64,000 nt of DNA from Gnetum montanum (lineage: Eukaryota > Streptophyta > Gnetopsida > Gnetales > Gnetaceae), in contig MNCI01015575.1 in NCBI GenBank assembly GCA_015680685.1, positions 107,204-171,203 of the forward strand, in the 5' to 3' direction. A model generated the notes under the pieces. That model worked only from the letters and a program-made list of their open reading frames with translations. It did no database searches and had not been told where the DNA came from. Every line of letters starts with the position of its first letter. Positions within the stretch are counted from its first letter, which is position 1. Shown one piece after another: positions 1 through 11,049 of the stretch. The position numbers were made by a program, and so were the translations under genes.

Positions 1-722
1 CATTAGTGTATCCAAACTCTTATATTTTTCTTTCTCTAGAGTTAGAATATTTTCTAAGTGACCATAGTAGGAACTAAAACAACTATAGAGATCTTTTTTT
101 AAGCATCTTGTACCTGAACACATTGATGTGACTAGAAATAAAGATGAGATTCTTGACATTGCTTACAAAACTTGGAACAAATTAATATTTCTTACTTGCA
201 TTTTTTTATTAATGCAATTTACATTCGTGTCCTTAATTAATTAATATTTTTAATAATGAATACATAAATACAACCACTTCAAGCATACTGTTTAACACTT
301 AGTAATCCTAGTAGTGGTAGTTTGGTAAACCCAATAATTGTCACTTGGTAACCCAGTAGCATTGATACAAGTTCAAGATATGTATGGTAAGTGGGCTTGT
401 ATACTTATGTTAGGTTAGTTAGCTTAAGAACCATTAGATAGCTAGAGTAGTTAATTTATCAACCATTTATCTTTTCTTTAATACTTAGAATAAAATATAT
501 AAAAATATAAATATAAATAAATATCATATGCCTTGGTTAACACTTAACCATACAATGAGATCCTATACAAGTGAGAGCTAAGAAGACAATGATCACATTT
601 TCTTAACCAACCATGTTTGTCTATAGGTACACTTAGAAGCTAAGTCTACAAAATTTGATCGAATTACTAGTGCATGTTTGTGATTCATATGGTTGGACAT
701 AGGGACTACTTACTACTCATTA
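1..722 (+). mobile_element. Athila-type LTR, plus orientation, cut by window start
   Basis: The stretch matches the R-U5 part of the LTRs of the two Athila-like elements further along (30533-31516 and 49873-50505). Shared landmarks are a polyadenylation signal AATAAA at 137-142, the direct motif around 300-360 (TTGGTAAACCC, TTGGTAACCCAG), and a 3' end that reads as ACTCATTA instead of the family's CTCATCA, a C-to-T change. The U3 part with the TATA box lies left of the window. It is followed directly by gag sequence in the opposite orientation, so it is not the 5' LTR of that gag. Confidence 0.75.
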
Positions 723-1742
723 ATTTTCTTTCTTAGAATGAATACTTTGGAGTGGATTTAATACTTCTTGTTGATGATTTCAAGCATCATGAACCACCAG
801 TAGATTGAATTTGGTTCCAATCATCAATATCAACTTATGGATTCTTTTATTAGTATCTTAGGGAATAGCGTAAGCTTTTACAACTTACTTTCAATAATTT
901 TTAAGGAGCAAGCATCATGGAAGATTGCAAATAATGTTGCTAATTAGAATCATAGCCTTCTTCAAATTTAAAAATGTTACTAATGTTAAGCCATTTGATG
1001 CATATTTCCCTTTGATGCTTATGGGGTATTCTTACTACCTTCCTGATCTGAACCATGCTTCTAGTAGCCAACAAAGATTTATCATCATCAAAAGTATCAT
1101 AGTCATAGTCATAATCTCTAGCTCTATCTACCTAATCATGATGGTCTTGTTTGTGCTTCCTTCAATTCCTTCTATTCTATCTTTAATCTTTATTTCTATC
1201 TCCATCTCAATTCCTATCAAGATGTCTATTATGATCCCTTCTATTACGATCATCTAGATTTTGTCTATGATGATCACCAAGTTATCTACTTTGATTTCTC
1301 AATGGAGCTCTCTCTCTATACCTACATTCATCTTTGTGAGAGCTAGATGATGAAGATGAAGAAGAAGATGATGGTGAACTAAAAGAATCATCGTGGCTTT
1401 TATGTCTTTCCCTATGGTCCCTTGATTCATCTCTTCTGGTTTTGTTAGAGGCCCTTTGTGTTCTGGGATTTATTTCATCTCCTCTAACTATGATAGCTAA
1501 GAATACTCTTTGATAGTAATGGTCTAAATAACATATTTAAACCTTGTTACAATGGTCAACTCCAATTCTCTTCAATGTAGTTTCTATCATTCCCCTTGCC
1601 AATGTTCTTATTATGTGGTGAGCTATCATCCTTATGTGAAGAAGACATGTTTTAGTTACTAATATGTGTATCACTTAAAATATTAATTTTTCCTAAAATA
1701 TAAATTATTAATGTTTTTGTAATGATCATTTATGGTATAACT
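723..1742 (-). pseudogene. decayed Athila-type gag, minus strand
   Basis: On the minus strand this aligns with the gag region of the complete element at 28050-30390. The stretch around 735-930 parallels 29180-29350, and 1330-1480 encodes an acidic and serine-rich segment like the S/H-rich part of the other gag copies. No open frame survives; the only longer ORF here (925-1257, plus strand) is antisense. The 5' end leads into a primer-binding site and an LTR in the same orientation, as expected for the first part of an element. Confidence 0.65.
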
Positions 1743-1760
1743 AATTTAGCAACAATGCCA
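1743..1760 (-). other. degenerate tRNA-Asp-type primer-binding site
   Basis: Directly inside the LTR that starts at 1762 the minus strand reads TGGCATTGTTGCTA..., a decayed form of the Athila primer site TGGCGCCGTTGCC (complementary to the 3' end of tRNA-Asp). CpG sites have become CA or TG. The one-base spacer to the LTR matches the two better preserved elements in the window. Confidence 0.6.
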
Positions 1761-1761
1761 A

Positions 1762-2625
1762 TGATAAGTGGCAAAGTGTTGCTAACACTCAACAATATAA
1801 TCTACAAGTATTATGATAGACTATGTCGTAATCTATGAATAGGACTAGCAGAGTATCTAGATAGTTAAATGTGAGATCACATGTTGCTATCTTCCCACTT
1901 AGACTACTAGTACCTCTATCATGTATGATTTAGTCCACCGTGAGTTGTATGATCATTGATGTTGTGTGGCTATAGAAAAATGAGAAGGAAACATAGAAAT
2001 CAATCAATCAATTAATCTAATTAATAACAAGAAAATAAATCCTAATCTAAACTAAGAATGATGAGTGTCCATTTCTAGCTTGCCATACATGTCCTAAACT
2101 CATGTAGCCACTACTAGGATTACTAAGTGTTATGCCTCTAGGAGAACTAAGAAATAGTGCTATCAGGATTACCAAGTGAATACATGTTTATTTTTTAAAC
2201 TACTTGCATTCATTTAACCAATGATTAATGTGAATGAAGATGTTAACATTAAGCTTATTTATATTTGAAAAATAAATTGCATTAAAAGTAAATTCTAGTC
2301 TAAATTGAAGTGCTGCAATAAATAAGAATCAATCTTGATCTTATTATTGGCCATGGATTGTGTCTAGGTATAATGCACTCACATAAGACATCTTACAATC
2401 AACTTAAATTCCTGTTGTGAGAACTTGCTAACTATTTACTAAGACTATGAAAACAAACTACAATAGTTTAGTTACACTCTTAACTAAAGGGTGGATAAAC
2501 ATGGTGGGTTAATTATGTTTATAAACATTTTTTACGATTGCGTCAACATAAATGCATTAACATAGCATAGGCTTAGTTAACAAAGCTACATTGATGCATT
2601 AGTGTTGACTATGAAACATTGACTG
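1762..2625 (-). mobile_element. Athila-type 5' LTR, minus orientation
   Basis: The LTR begins (its 3' end, on the plus strand) with TGATAAGTGG and carries the family's internal motifs: GGATTACTAAGTGTT near 2115 and an antisense AATAAA near 2310. The outer end near 2625 is blurred. With the gag piece at 723-1742 it forms the 5' end of an element whose remainder is missing or lies outside the window. Confidence 0.6.
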
Positions 2626-2639
2626 AGTGCTTACAAAAT

Positions 2640-3400
2640 TGTAATTTTATTATTCATGAAGATGCTAGAAAGTGAATTGTAACTTCTATGCAAATGAAAA
2701 GGTTATGCTTGAATCTTTTAAATACATATATGGCAACTTAAAATTAAAAAACATTAAGGACCCTAGAAAATTCAATTCAATTACAAGTGCTTATGCTAAA
2801 TGCAATGCCATTCAAGGAAGCTAAATTTGATAATCAAGTAGATAGTGCTAAGGAGAAAAATTCTCATGTATATAGTATAAACTCATGTTTGCTTTTATGT
2901 AGACTAATTTTATGTTTACTACATAAATTTCAACATTTTAAAGCATTTGTAATATATCATTTTTTATTATCAAAGGAAATCCATTCTCTTTGCATGTCAA
3001 GATTACATGAAGGGTGCTAAAGTTGGGTCTATACCAACTTGACCCTCTATTTTAAATTCAACTTCTCATAGTTCTTCAACAAGTTTTACATTGATGTTAC
3101 TAAAGATAATTTCAAAACTTGAATCCATCTTTAATGAATAAGCTTTGATGTCTTATTCTCTTAAAGATCATATTTTTTTGTTGTATACAAAGTTATATTG
3201 CTAGAAGATTTTTCTTCCCCTACTACTTAACTATAATTCTATAAATGATAAGGTTCATACAAAGTTCATGGATAGAGTGCATCAACTAATTGCCCATGCA
3301 AAAGATTGCATTTTTCATTCACTTATTTGTAAATTTGGTACAAAGTTTCTTGCCAACAAATTTTTGCTATCCAAAGTTTGAAGGCCTTGAAAAGATGAAT
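2640..3400. repeat. dispersed repeat, part of the duplicated DUF247 locus
   Basis: Shares long blocks with 8936-9230 and with 11689-12430, for example AAGTGCTTATGCTAAATGCA and AGGATTACATGAAGGGTG. Together with the conserved flank at 4380-4709 it shows that 2640-7940 and 11689-34110 derive from one duplicated segment. No coding capacity is visible; the 77-aa frame at 2787-3020 is not conserved in the other copies. Confidence 0.6.
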
Positions 3401-3740
3401 ATCACATTATGCTATTTGCAATTTTTCAAAATAGATAGAAAGAAAATTAAACAAATTTAGGTAACATGCATTACACGTTACTAAAATAGATAATGAGGTA
3501 TTAACTTAGTTATAAGAGAATTTTTATGGAAGCCCTAAGTTACAAGTTGAATTCCAATGGACAACATTGAGTTATGAATTCATAAAAACCTATAAAAAAA
3601 TTCTGAAATTACTCCATCCAAGAGATCCTAGAAAATCTTAATGGAACTAATAAAATAAAATTTTGATCTTATAGCATCAAGATGTCATTGATTTAATCAT
3701 TGTTAAAGTTTATGTCAATCATTCAATAGAGATGATAGCA

Positions 3741-3897
3741 AAGCAAGCTTAAGTTAATACGTAATGAAGCACTATCTCATGGTATTTGTATCCATAAAAA
3801 TGGTTTCTACCCTTTATNTAAAGCAAGCTTAAGCTAATACGTAATGAAGCACTATCTCATGGTATTTGTATCCATAAAAATGGTTTCTACCCTTTAT
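3741..3897. repeat. 77-bp direct duplication around an N, probable assembly overlap
   Basis: Bases 3741-3817 and 3821-3897 differ at a single position (GTTAAT versus GCTAAT) and are separated only by an N at 3818 and two bases. An unmerged contig overlap explains this best. Confidence 0.8.
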
Positions 3898-4330
3898 ATT
3901 ACCAATACACTTGTAATGTTTATATAGAATATATACAAGAGTTAGCACTTCTTCATGCAAAGAAAACTAATTTTCGATATCATTTGGAATAAAGTTAAGA
4001 TATAAATAAGGTCTATATTAAAATTACAAATTTTAATATATTATACCCATAAATTTATAATAAATTATAAATTTTTAATGCTAGATCACTATATCTTCAA
4101 CTTGGCATTTGTATCCATAAAAATACTTTTTGCCTTTAATACCACTAGCACCAACACTTGTACTGCTAATATAGAATATATCCCAAAAAGAGTAACCTTA
4201 TTCGAGCATAGGAAACTAATTTTCAACATCCTTGAAACAGAGTTAAGAACCTCATAAGGGCTATGCTGAAATTATAAATTTCCATAAATCATACCCATAA
4301 ATTCACAAGCTAACCATATGACTATTTACA
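3851..4330. repeat. diverged two-copy tandem repeat, about 240 bp
   Basis: Copy one runs about 3851-4087 and copy two about 4088-4330. Both contain GTATCCATAAAAAT, TATAGAATATAT, AACTAATTTTC and ATACCCATAAAT in the same order. The copies are well diverged, so this is an old tandem duplication, unlike the fresh-looking one at 3741-3897. No function can be assigned. Confidence 0.65.
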
Positions 4331-4379
4331 ATTTCAATTAAATATAAAGATTACTATAAAACTAGTAATATCCAACTTT

Positions 4380-4709
4380 TAAAACGATTGATAGTATGGA
4401 TGACAAGATTGATACTAGCTATTGATATATAATATAATGGAATAGATACTAACAAACATGGCCTAACACCCAGCATGCTGAATAGTTCTAAATCATCACA
4501 TCAACATTTATCACACCTAGTAGCTTGCTTGAGGAGATTCAAGCCACTAGCAAAACACCCTAATTCGTTAACACTTGCCTTATGACATTCTCTAAAGCTA
4601 GGGGCGGCATCGAGCGAGCAACAGATATTTCACCAAAGTATCATTCTTAAACTAATACAAACATAATAATCCAAATAACCTAGAAATCATTGTAGTTATA
4701 ACGAGGAAC
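4380..4709 (-). other. 3' flank of the DUF247 gene, conserved in the dead copy
   Basis: This downstream stretch aligns with 12840-13240, including blocks such as ATTGATAT, CTGAATAGTTCTAAATCATC and AATAACCTAGAAA. It marks the 3' side of the duplicated unit. No canonical AATAAA polyadenylation signal is visible on the minus strand close to the stop codon. Confidence 0.6.
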
Positions 4710-7036
4710 TTAGAAACCGGCGGTGCTGTTCTCTGTCATGGCTCTTTCTGATTTGCTACCGCAGCCAGAACCAAAGGCGCAGTACGTCTGAACGATCTCT
4801 GCAAACAACAGAATTGTCGCCACAAGCAATGCCACGACGGTCCAGGGCCTCCTAAGATAAGTGTCACGGAACTCTTTCCACCATCCTTGGATGCAACTTT
4901 TGTAGTAATTCTGGATGAGCGCTTCGTTGAGCATATTCTTGAGCACAGGAGAGGGCTCAAGGCGGCCGCTGTGGCGACTGAGGTCGTCCCACATTTTGGC
5001 AACTTGTTGGTCCTGAAGCATCATGCTGTCTCGCCGCAGAACTTGCGCCTTTCGTAGCACCGCTACGTCTTTTGCGGAGTCGATAAGGCAGTCCATGAGC
5101 TGCACGTACTCTGTCACGGGCGTAGTGCCACCGACAGCAGCAGCAGCATGATCATCGTTGAATTCGAGTGCCATCAAATTGCGCAGAAGCACCTCCGTGT
5201 AGTTGTGAGTGACGAAAATGCGTGGCAGCATCAGGGTGGAGTTGCTGCGGTCAAACCAGATGCCTTTTTTGCGGCTGCCACGCGCTCGCGACCTGTGGTA
5301 GGAAAATAATCAATGAATTGAAATGAATGAATTGAAATGAAGCTTTATCAGGTACAAAGACAAATATAACATTTTCATGAAATATACAAATAGTCTATAA
5401 TTTTTTTGCAGGGGAGATCAAAAACAAATCATGGAGGCCACATTTTGCTGCAATATTATAATGCTGTTTCAAAGAGTGTACAAAATGCACCGAGTTTCTG
5501 TGAGTCCTTGCAGAGTCCCGGGTTTTTTCTCAAAATTTTCTTGGAGTACTTGCAGAAACTGAGTCCTGGGTCATTTTGACACTGATGAGAGTCACAGAAA
5601 ATTTGGCAGTCTTAGCGCAAACAAGATCAAATAATGAGCCTATTGCTACATCACTTATTCAAGAAAGCTACCTAAACAAAACCCAAAGACTAAAGAAGAT
5701 ATAGGAACTACAAATCTAGCTTTCCATAGAGGTTAATGCCAAAAAAAATGTAAGTAGACCCAATTTTGTTAGGAGAAAGCTAGGATGATGATAATGATTT
5801 TTAGGTTGCCAGATGCAAACTCATTAATAATGAAAGTAACTTATATGGCCGACACACTAATTCCCTGAGCTTTTTCTTTTACCAAAAGTTTTCTTGTGCA
5901 ATCCCACACGACTTCACCTTCTAAAAGGTTTCTATCACAAAGAGAGAGTGTGGTTGTGACCTGAATTTTATACCGGCTCTCTTGAGCGCTGAAGCGTTAT
6001 ACTTGTCCTCAAAGTCGTCATCCGTTTCTACGGGATGCTTTACCCCTATCAATCTCAGACCCGCTGCTACGGCCTCATCCATGTAGCGGCTACTCTGCGA
6101 TCCTGTATTTGCATATGTAGTAGTATCCACAGTTACCACTTGTGCAATGGCAGAGTAGAGCATGTCCAGCAGGTGATGCGCCTCTTCTTGCACGTTGCCG
6201 AGTGAGAGTGAGGTCGATCCTCTTGTCTCTTGGGGGTGTTACTGAAAGAGGGTGAATCAAGGCCTTATGAGAAAAACCAGCTAATTGAAAACAGTGGAAA
6301 GCCTCAAACTAAAGGAAAATAGCCCAGATGAAACAATATAAATAAGAAGCTTTTAAGGTGGTTTCAGCTGCAGAGACCGATGATACTCAAATGGAGACAG
6401 CTGAGGCAATGCCTTATTGGTCAGGTCCTTCACCGACACAGAAGAATCATTGTTCAGAATCGGAGTTTGTCTGGCCACTTGGTACACCAAATCCAACACT
6501 TGTAAAGGCAGTTGGTTCTCCAACATGACTACGTCGCATTTGAGACCAACCTCGAGAAAGCTGAAATTTTGCCTGTTTTGGAGTACCTCGTCTGCTTCGT
6601 TCTGAGTATTGCTAGAGTTACTCAACAAACGAAGATAACGCAGAAAACGCAGCAGAAACAGCGTGTCCACTGCCACGTTTTCGACTAGGCCCGATGCATC
6701 ACTGAGACAGTAGAAACTTTTGATTATTGACGCCACCGAACTCTCGGACAATTTGCTTGTGAGGGCGTTGAGGTTATCCGCTCCAAGATCAGCGGCCAAC
6801 TTGATTTTGAATTGTGCACGATGAAGGTGTTGCAGTTGCAGGTAGTTGTAATGCAAAGGCCCCAGTGAAACGAAATGAGGCTTGTACGCCTCCTCTTTTG
6901 TCTGCAGCAGTGCACGCGCCACCATTTTCAGAACATATGGACGCGGTTGCTGCTGTTGCCTGGATTGACAATATTCTAAAGCTTTTGCAAAATCAGATCC
7001 ATAGCATGGACGTTGCTGCTGGTGTTCATTTGCCAT
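4710..7036 (-). CDS. DUF247 family membrane protein, three-exon model
   Basis: Plant-specific DUF247 protein of about 497-500 residues, the usual family length. Model on the minus strand: exon 1 7036-6387 (or 6378), exon 2 6221-5961, exon 3 5292-4710. Exon 1 carries the family landmarks SLGPLH near residue 58 and VMLENQLP near residue 170. Exon 2 has HHLLDMLY and ALKRAGIKF. Exon 3 has a NYTEVLLRNLMALEF block, then WWKEFRDTYL and a C-terminal membrane helix (WTVVALLVATILLFAEIV). The exon 2/3 junction is clean: AG|GTCACA donor and CACAG|G acceptor. The exon 1/2 junction is uncertain. The strongest acceptor (TTTCAG at 6244-6242) puts an in-frame TAA first, so I used the AG at 6223-6222, which restores phase with either donor. 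The start ATG has a good context (GCCATGGCA). The exons are GC-rich and keep CpG sites, unlike the broken paralogue at 12840-34110. Family members are single-pass or membrane-anchored; their biochemical role is unknown, though DUF247 genes are linked to self-incompatibility in grasses. Confidence 0.75.
5293..5960 (-). other. intron 2 of the DUF247 gene
   Basis: GT at 5960-5959 and AG at 5294-5293, with the pyrimidine-rich acceptor TTTTCCTACCACAG. Near 5490-5600 the intron holds a small GC-richer piece with two imperfect GAGTCC(C/T)GGGT motifs about 60 bases apart, possibly a transposon scrap. Confidence 0.65.
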
Positions 7037-7940
7037 GGCTGCTGTACAGATGCAAATCTTGGCAATGAAACGCTTTCACTGAATGAGTTGCTGCTCGCAT
7101 GGTCTTTAAATGCGAAAACCATTGTAACAGAATACATGCTTGCTTCTTAATTAGGTTAATTCTCACTTTACTGGAAGCATCTTATCTTCTCTTTCCTGGA
7201 AGCATCTTATCTTCACCTTGAAAACAATGAAGTGAACTTTCATCTTCTCAGGACAACCCCCTTAGAGGATCGCAGTTATCCAGTATCTCCGACAAACCTT
7301 AGGATACAAGTTTGTAATATTTAAGTGATTTCCTAAAACCGTTTGATGGAGGACCATTTCTTGGTTTTGGAATCCACAAAATGCATACACCCTTGTCATC
7401 ATTGTCGAAATCATTGCACTTAGATACCATATGTCTTCCACAATTTTTCTCCCTATTTCTCAGCTTTCTCCATCCTTATTCTTACTTTTAAGACATTCCA
7501 CTGCTTATTTTGAATGTTCTTTACTTTCCCAGGTTCTGGGTCTCTAGCTTGGTCAAAACAGGATTGGAAATGGTAACATACTCATGAGAATATAGGAAAA
7601 CAGAATTTAATTCACGGACTCCCTTTAATGGCGTTAGCATTTACGGATTTCCTTTAATGGCGTTAGCGTTTATGGTTACGAAGACTGGCCTTTTGTGGCC
7701 CAAGAGACAGGTTATTCTCTTTTATCATCATGTGTAGTTGATTTTCTATTACTTATTTACCATTACCTGCCTTGATAATTCTTCCTAATTTTCTCAACAA
7801 TTGTCTTCTACTAGACGGTGAGGCAGCCGTCCTTTTTCATTCACATTGGAAGATTTTAAAATTTAAATTATTATTCGAGAATCAAAATGACAAGGCATTA
7901 ATAAGCGGATTCGGGAGTGTACGCCCCGATGACCAAAGCC
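7037..7940 (-). promoter_or_regulatory. 5' flank and likely promoter of the DUF247 gene
   Basis: This stretch is conserved in the dead copy (31550-31678 and 33591-34110), so it belonged to the duplicated unit. It contains two short tandem duplications: GGAAGCATCTTATCTTC twice (about 7170-7216) and CCTTTAATGGCGTTAGC twice (about 7622-7670). I see no convincing TATA box within 100 bases upstream of the start codon. The 92-aa frame at 7772-8050 is not preserved in the other copy and is not called. Confidence 0.45.
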
Positions 7941-8935
7941 TTATCTCATGGAAGATCAGTGAACTGGTACAATATGTTAACACATTATTTCATGGTGGAG
8001 GTAAACTGAATCTTAAAAATGTTTATTTTATTATTTTATTATTAAATTGAGTTATTTTTATGCAATATTGAAAAATGAAAAGTGAAACCGGACTTATGTT
8101 GCTGTTATACTACCGTATTTATTAGATGCTTGAAGTATACATTAGAGCAGGTAACGCTTTGTGACCTTTTTAAAAAAATATTATCATCATCCTACCTAGG
8201 ACTTAATAAAAGTACAAGTCTTCTCGGTAACATTTTGAATAAATAAGTGTGATATATGACTTGTAATATGCTTATAGTATTGATCTTTAAAGGTATTTAT
8301 TTTACACCTTTAGCATATATGTTGACCAAAAATTTTAAGTTCTTTACCTTTCAATTCTTGTAGTATGATGAGATCCATTCTATTCATAGCACCACAAATA
8401 GTAAAGATTAGGAAAAGAAGTAATTAAATAGTTTATCTACCAACCAAGTTTTCTTTAATACGTCACTCAATCCTCAATCTAAGTTATCTAAAATCTAAAC
8501 CTTCCTATGGTTATGTAAATTCTTGTTGTCAAAGGAAAAATAATTCAAAATTATTTTGATTGAACTAAATGCACTACCTGATTTCTTCTTCGTTATCATT
8601 TAATAGTGATGGTCAGCACAAAAATCAATCTTTTAGAGAGACTTATTGTTGAAAGCAATATACTCTCAAGGAATGATAATTTTTTGCCTTGTGCTTATTT
8701 TATTATTAAAGATGGCTTGAATTTTTTTTTAGGATTTTCATAATATTAAACCATCTACAAGATCATTACCTTATGGATGAAGCATAATATACTTTTAATG
8801 TTTGAACGAGGTTAAAGAAGAATTAGTGAGATTAGACCATATATACGTCCATGTTTATGAAAGTCGTATGAGTTTGTTAAGAGTTAAAAGCTTAGAAAAT
8901 GTGGAAAACCAAATCATGATGGACTTTACTTTTTT
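7941..8935. other. AT-rich intergenic sequence, nothing recognised
   Basis: No open frame over 60 codons, no repeat shared with the rest of the window that I can see, and no RNA gene signature. Confidence 0.5.
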
Positions 8936-9230
8936 TTTAACCTTCATTTCCAAATAGACTATCCACAAGCTTGCAAGTTAACCTTAACTTGTATGCAAAT
9001 CAAAAGGGTTGTTAAAATCTTTTAGATACATAGATAAGAAAAGGTAAAAAAGCCATATGAACATTAAAAGAAATTTTAGCTAGATTATAAGTGCTTATGC
9101 TAAATGCAAAACCATTGAATGCAAACGAAAAGGTTTGTTTAAGTCTTTTGGATATATGAATAAGAAAACGTAAAAGACTATATGGATCTTTTTTAAAAAA
9201 ATTCAATTAGATTACAAGTGCTTATGCTAA
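8936..9230. repeat. dispersed repeat, near-identical to 11689-11907
   Basis: Bases 9011-9230 are repeated almost exactly at 11689-11907; the differences are homopolymer lengths and one or two bases. Within the repeat a unit of about 117 bp occurs twice (AAGTGCTTATGCTA ends both). The second copy starts at the base after a lone N at 11688, so the pair may be one locus assembled twice. Confidence 0.7.
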
Positions 9231-10265
9231 TGTTGGCACATTTTCAGCCACTACATGGAGCAGGAGTTTCAGTTTGCTTAAGAAGAATAAAAATGAAATA
9301 GGTGTTTAAGATTCGGATGAGTTTTATGATGATAAACACATATTTGATTTTTACCTTACATTGGGCAAAGAATGTGATATTTCAGCACATTACAAACTTA
9401 GATTGGCTCAGTAACGGTGGCAGACAGGGAATATACAGGGGGCTGACCACAAATATATCAAGGATAAATAATATTCAAAAATGATGTGGTTCTTTTGGTA
9501 AACCAAGAGTTTTCAAGAATGATGAAAGTTTTCTGAATTATGAAAGCCAAAGAACAGAGGAAATGAACTCTGTGTTGAGAAGAAACAGTTACTAAATACT
9601 GTCAAAAACAGGATTAAACACCAAGAGAAAAAACGTAGTATCAATGGCAATAAAAACGCAGTGATGCTTGCTGCTAAAATGTTGCCAAGAAAATGTCAGA
9701 AATCCCTTCATATTCCACTTAAAATTTTGCCAAACACTTGCCGTGAAGGGTTTCTTTATTCTGTTTCTGCAATGAACTTAATCTCCTGGCCAAAGAGTAC
9801 AGCGGATGAATGAAACAGGGTCAGAACGCAGCCGGTTGCTACGCCCACACCTATGCCTGCAATCCGGGACAATTACCAGCAAAAAACTACCAAATAAAAT
9901 ACGAATGTGCCGGACTTGGACGCTGCCCACGAATAAGGGCAAGACACCATTGCAGGGGGTTCTCAAATTCAAGTTATTGCACCGTTGATATGAGTAACTG
10001 ATGCCGAGCTCCGCGAAAAAGCTGTTCAAACTGCAATCGTGTTTTGGGGTTCAATAGATGACACAGCCATGGCAGACGCGGGAGACGCGGGGATGGCGGC
10101 AGCAAAGCAGCGGCAGGGTTTCGGCGACGTCAGCCACAAACTAACAGCGACAATCGTGACCTTGGGCCAATCCGACGCAGAGCGGTGGCAGGGAAAATAA
10201 CGAACGGAGCAGTCCGGAGGAGGAAGCAACGCAAATCGCAATAACGTGGTTAACGGCGTTGGAAA
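9231..10265. other. sequence interrupting the repeat, ending in a GC-rich CpG-retaining island
   Basis: At 9231 homology to the flanking repeat stops and resumes after 11688, so 9231-11688 is foreign to the duplicated locus. Bases 9780-10260 are GC-rich and full of CpG (GACGCGGGAGACGCGGGGAT near 10073), unlike their surroundings. On the minus strand 10255-10040 could be a gene 5' end: it has a CCAAT-type box (antisense ATTGG near 10165) and an ATG at about 10068 with an open frame of only 14 codons. No complete gene can be built. Confidence 0.4.
9756..9856 (-). CDS. possible terminal exon of an unrecognised membrane protein
   Basis: Preceded by an acceptor-like CCCGGATTGCAG, the minus strand encodes about 33 residues ending in TAA at 9758-9756. 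They include a glycine-patterned hydrophobic stretch (GIGVGVATGCVLTLF) and the tail FGQEIKFIAETE, which looks like real coding sequence. Upstream the frame is closed by stops and no matching exon with a sensible intron length is obvious. It may be a gene fragment carried by an insertion. I do not recognise the family. Confidence 0.25.
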
Positions 10266-10439
10266 GCATTGACACTTGAAAAATATTTACCCTCCCCCAA
10301 AGATAGCGTATTTACTGTTTCATAAATTTAATTTTACAAATAATTATATTTCTAACAAATGAAACATAGCCGCAAAAATAATTATTGAAATGTTGGATAC
10401 TTACCTAGGTATTTAAATTATATGCAAAGGCCAAATTCG

Positions 10440-11049
10440 TGTATCATGTATGATGTAAACACTTGTCAGTTGCAGATTTTCTCTTCATAACTATGTAACT
10501 TTCTCCTAGCTTGTTGGGAAAGTAATCTTCTAATTGGTTAGTCAAGTTACTTGAGAGGAAAGTTAGGAGAGATGTTATTGAAGATATTTTTGGATATTTG
10601 AAAATTGCAACTTCCTTATACATCATTCAGAAGATTTGACATCTCATTTGGAAGAAGTAAAATCAAAGGGATAAATATGTATGGAGTACTATATGTATTT
10701 TGTTTAGATTGTACTTTAATGACCAAGGCCACTTGTCAACTTCCTCATCTCTTTTTATGGCTAAAAACCACCCAAAATTGTTGTAACTTACCTAACTTGT
10801 TGGGCAAGTAACCACCTAACTTGTTGGGTAAGTAATTTTCTAATTGGTTGGCTAAGTGACTTGGGAGAGAAGTTAGGTGAGATATTTTTAAATTTGTAAC
10901 TTCCTTACCTACCTTTGAACCCTATAAAAGGAAGAAAGGGGGGGGGAGCATAGGGGGACACAAGAAGGAAGTCTCACATCATACTTGGAAGATTTGTAAA
11001 GAAGATTTCTTGAAAGATGGCTTGCTAGAATAAAGATTTCAGCCTCTTT
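10440..11049 (+). mobile_element. LTR-like sequence with TATA box, cut by the assembly gap
   Basis: Two imperfect direct copies of about 150 bp (around 10490-10625 and 10775-10915) share CTAACTTGTTGGG, TCTAATTGGTTGG and GAGAAGTTAGG. The second is followed by a good TATA box (CCTATAAAAGG at 10921), a G-rich transcribed-leader-like stretch, and AATAAA at 11029-11034. That TATA-leader-polyA spacing is typical of a plant LTR (U3-R). The rest is lost in the gap, so the family is unknown. Confidence 0.45.

Noticed and set aside
925-1257. 110-aa isoleucine-rich plus-strand frame
   Set aside because: Antisense to decayed gag; the hydrophobic composition comes from AT-rich antisense sequence.
4736-5002. 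88-aa frame antisense-shadowing DUF247 exon 3
   Set aside because: It lies in another frame of exon 3, where the conserved DUF247 pattern is in the main frame.
6417-7068. Several short frames on both strands over exon 1
   Set aside because: By-products of GC-rich coding sequence; none shows family motifs.
7772-8050. 92-aa plus-strand frame upstream of the DUF247 gene
   Set aside because: The homologous stretch in the dead copy (about 34030-34110) does not keep it, and there are no recognisable motifs.
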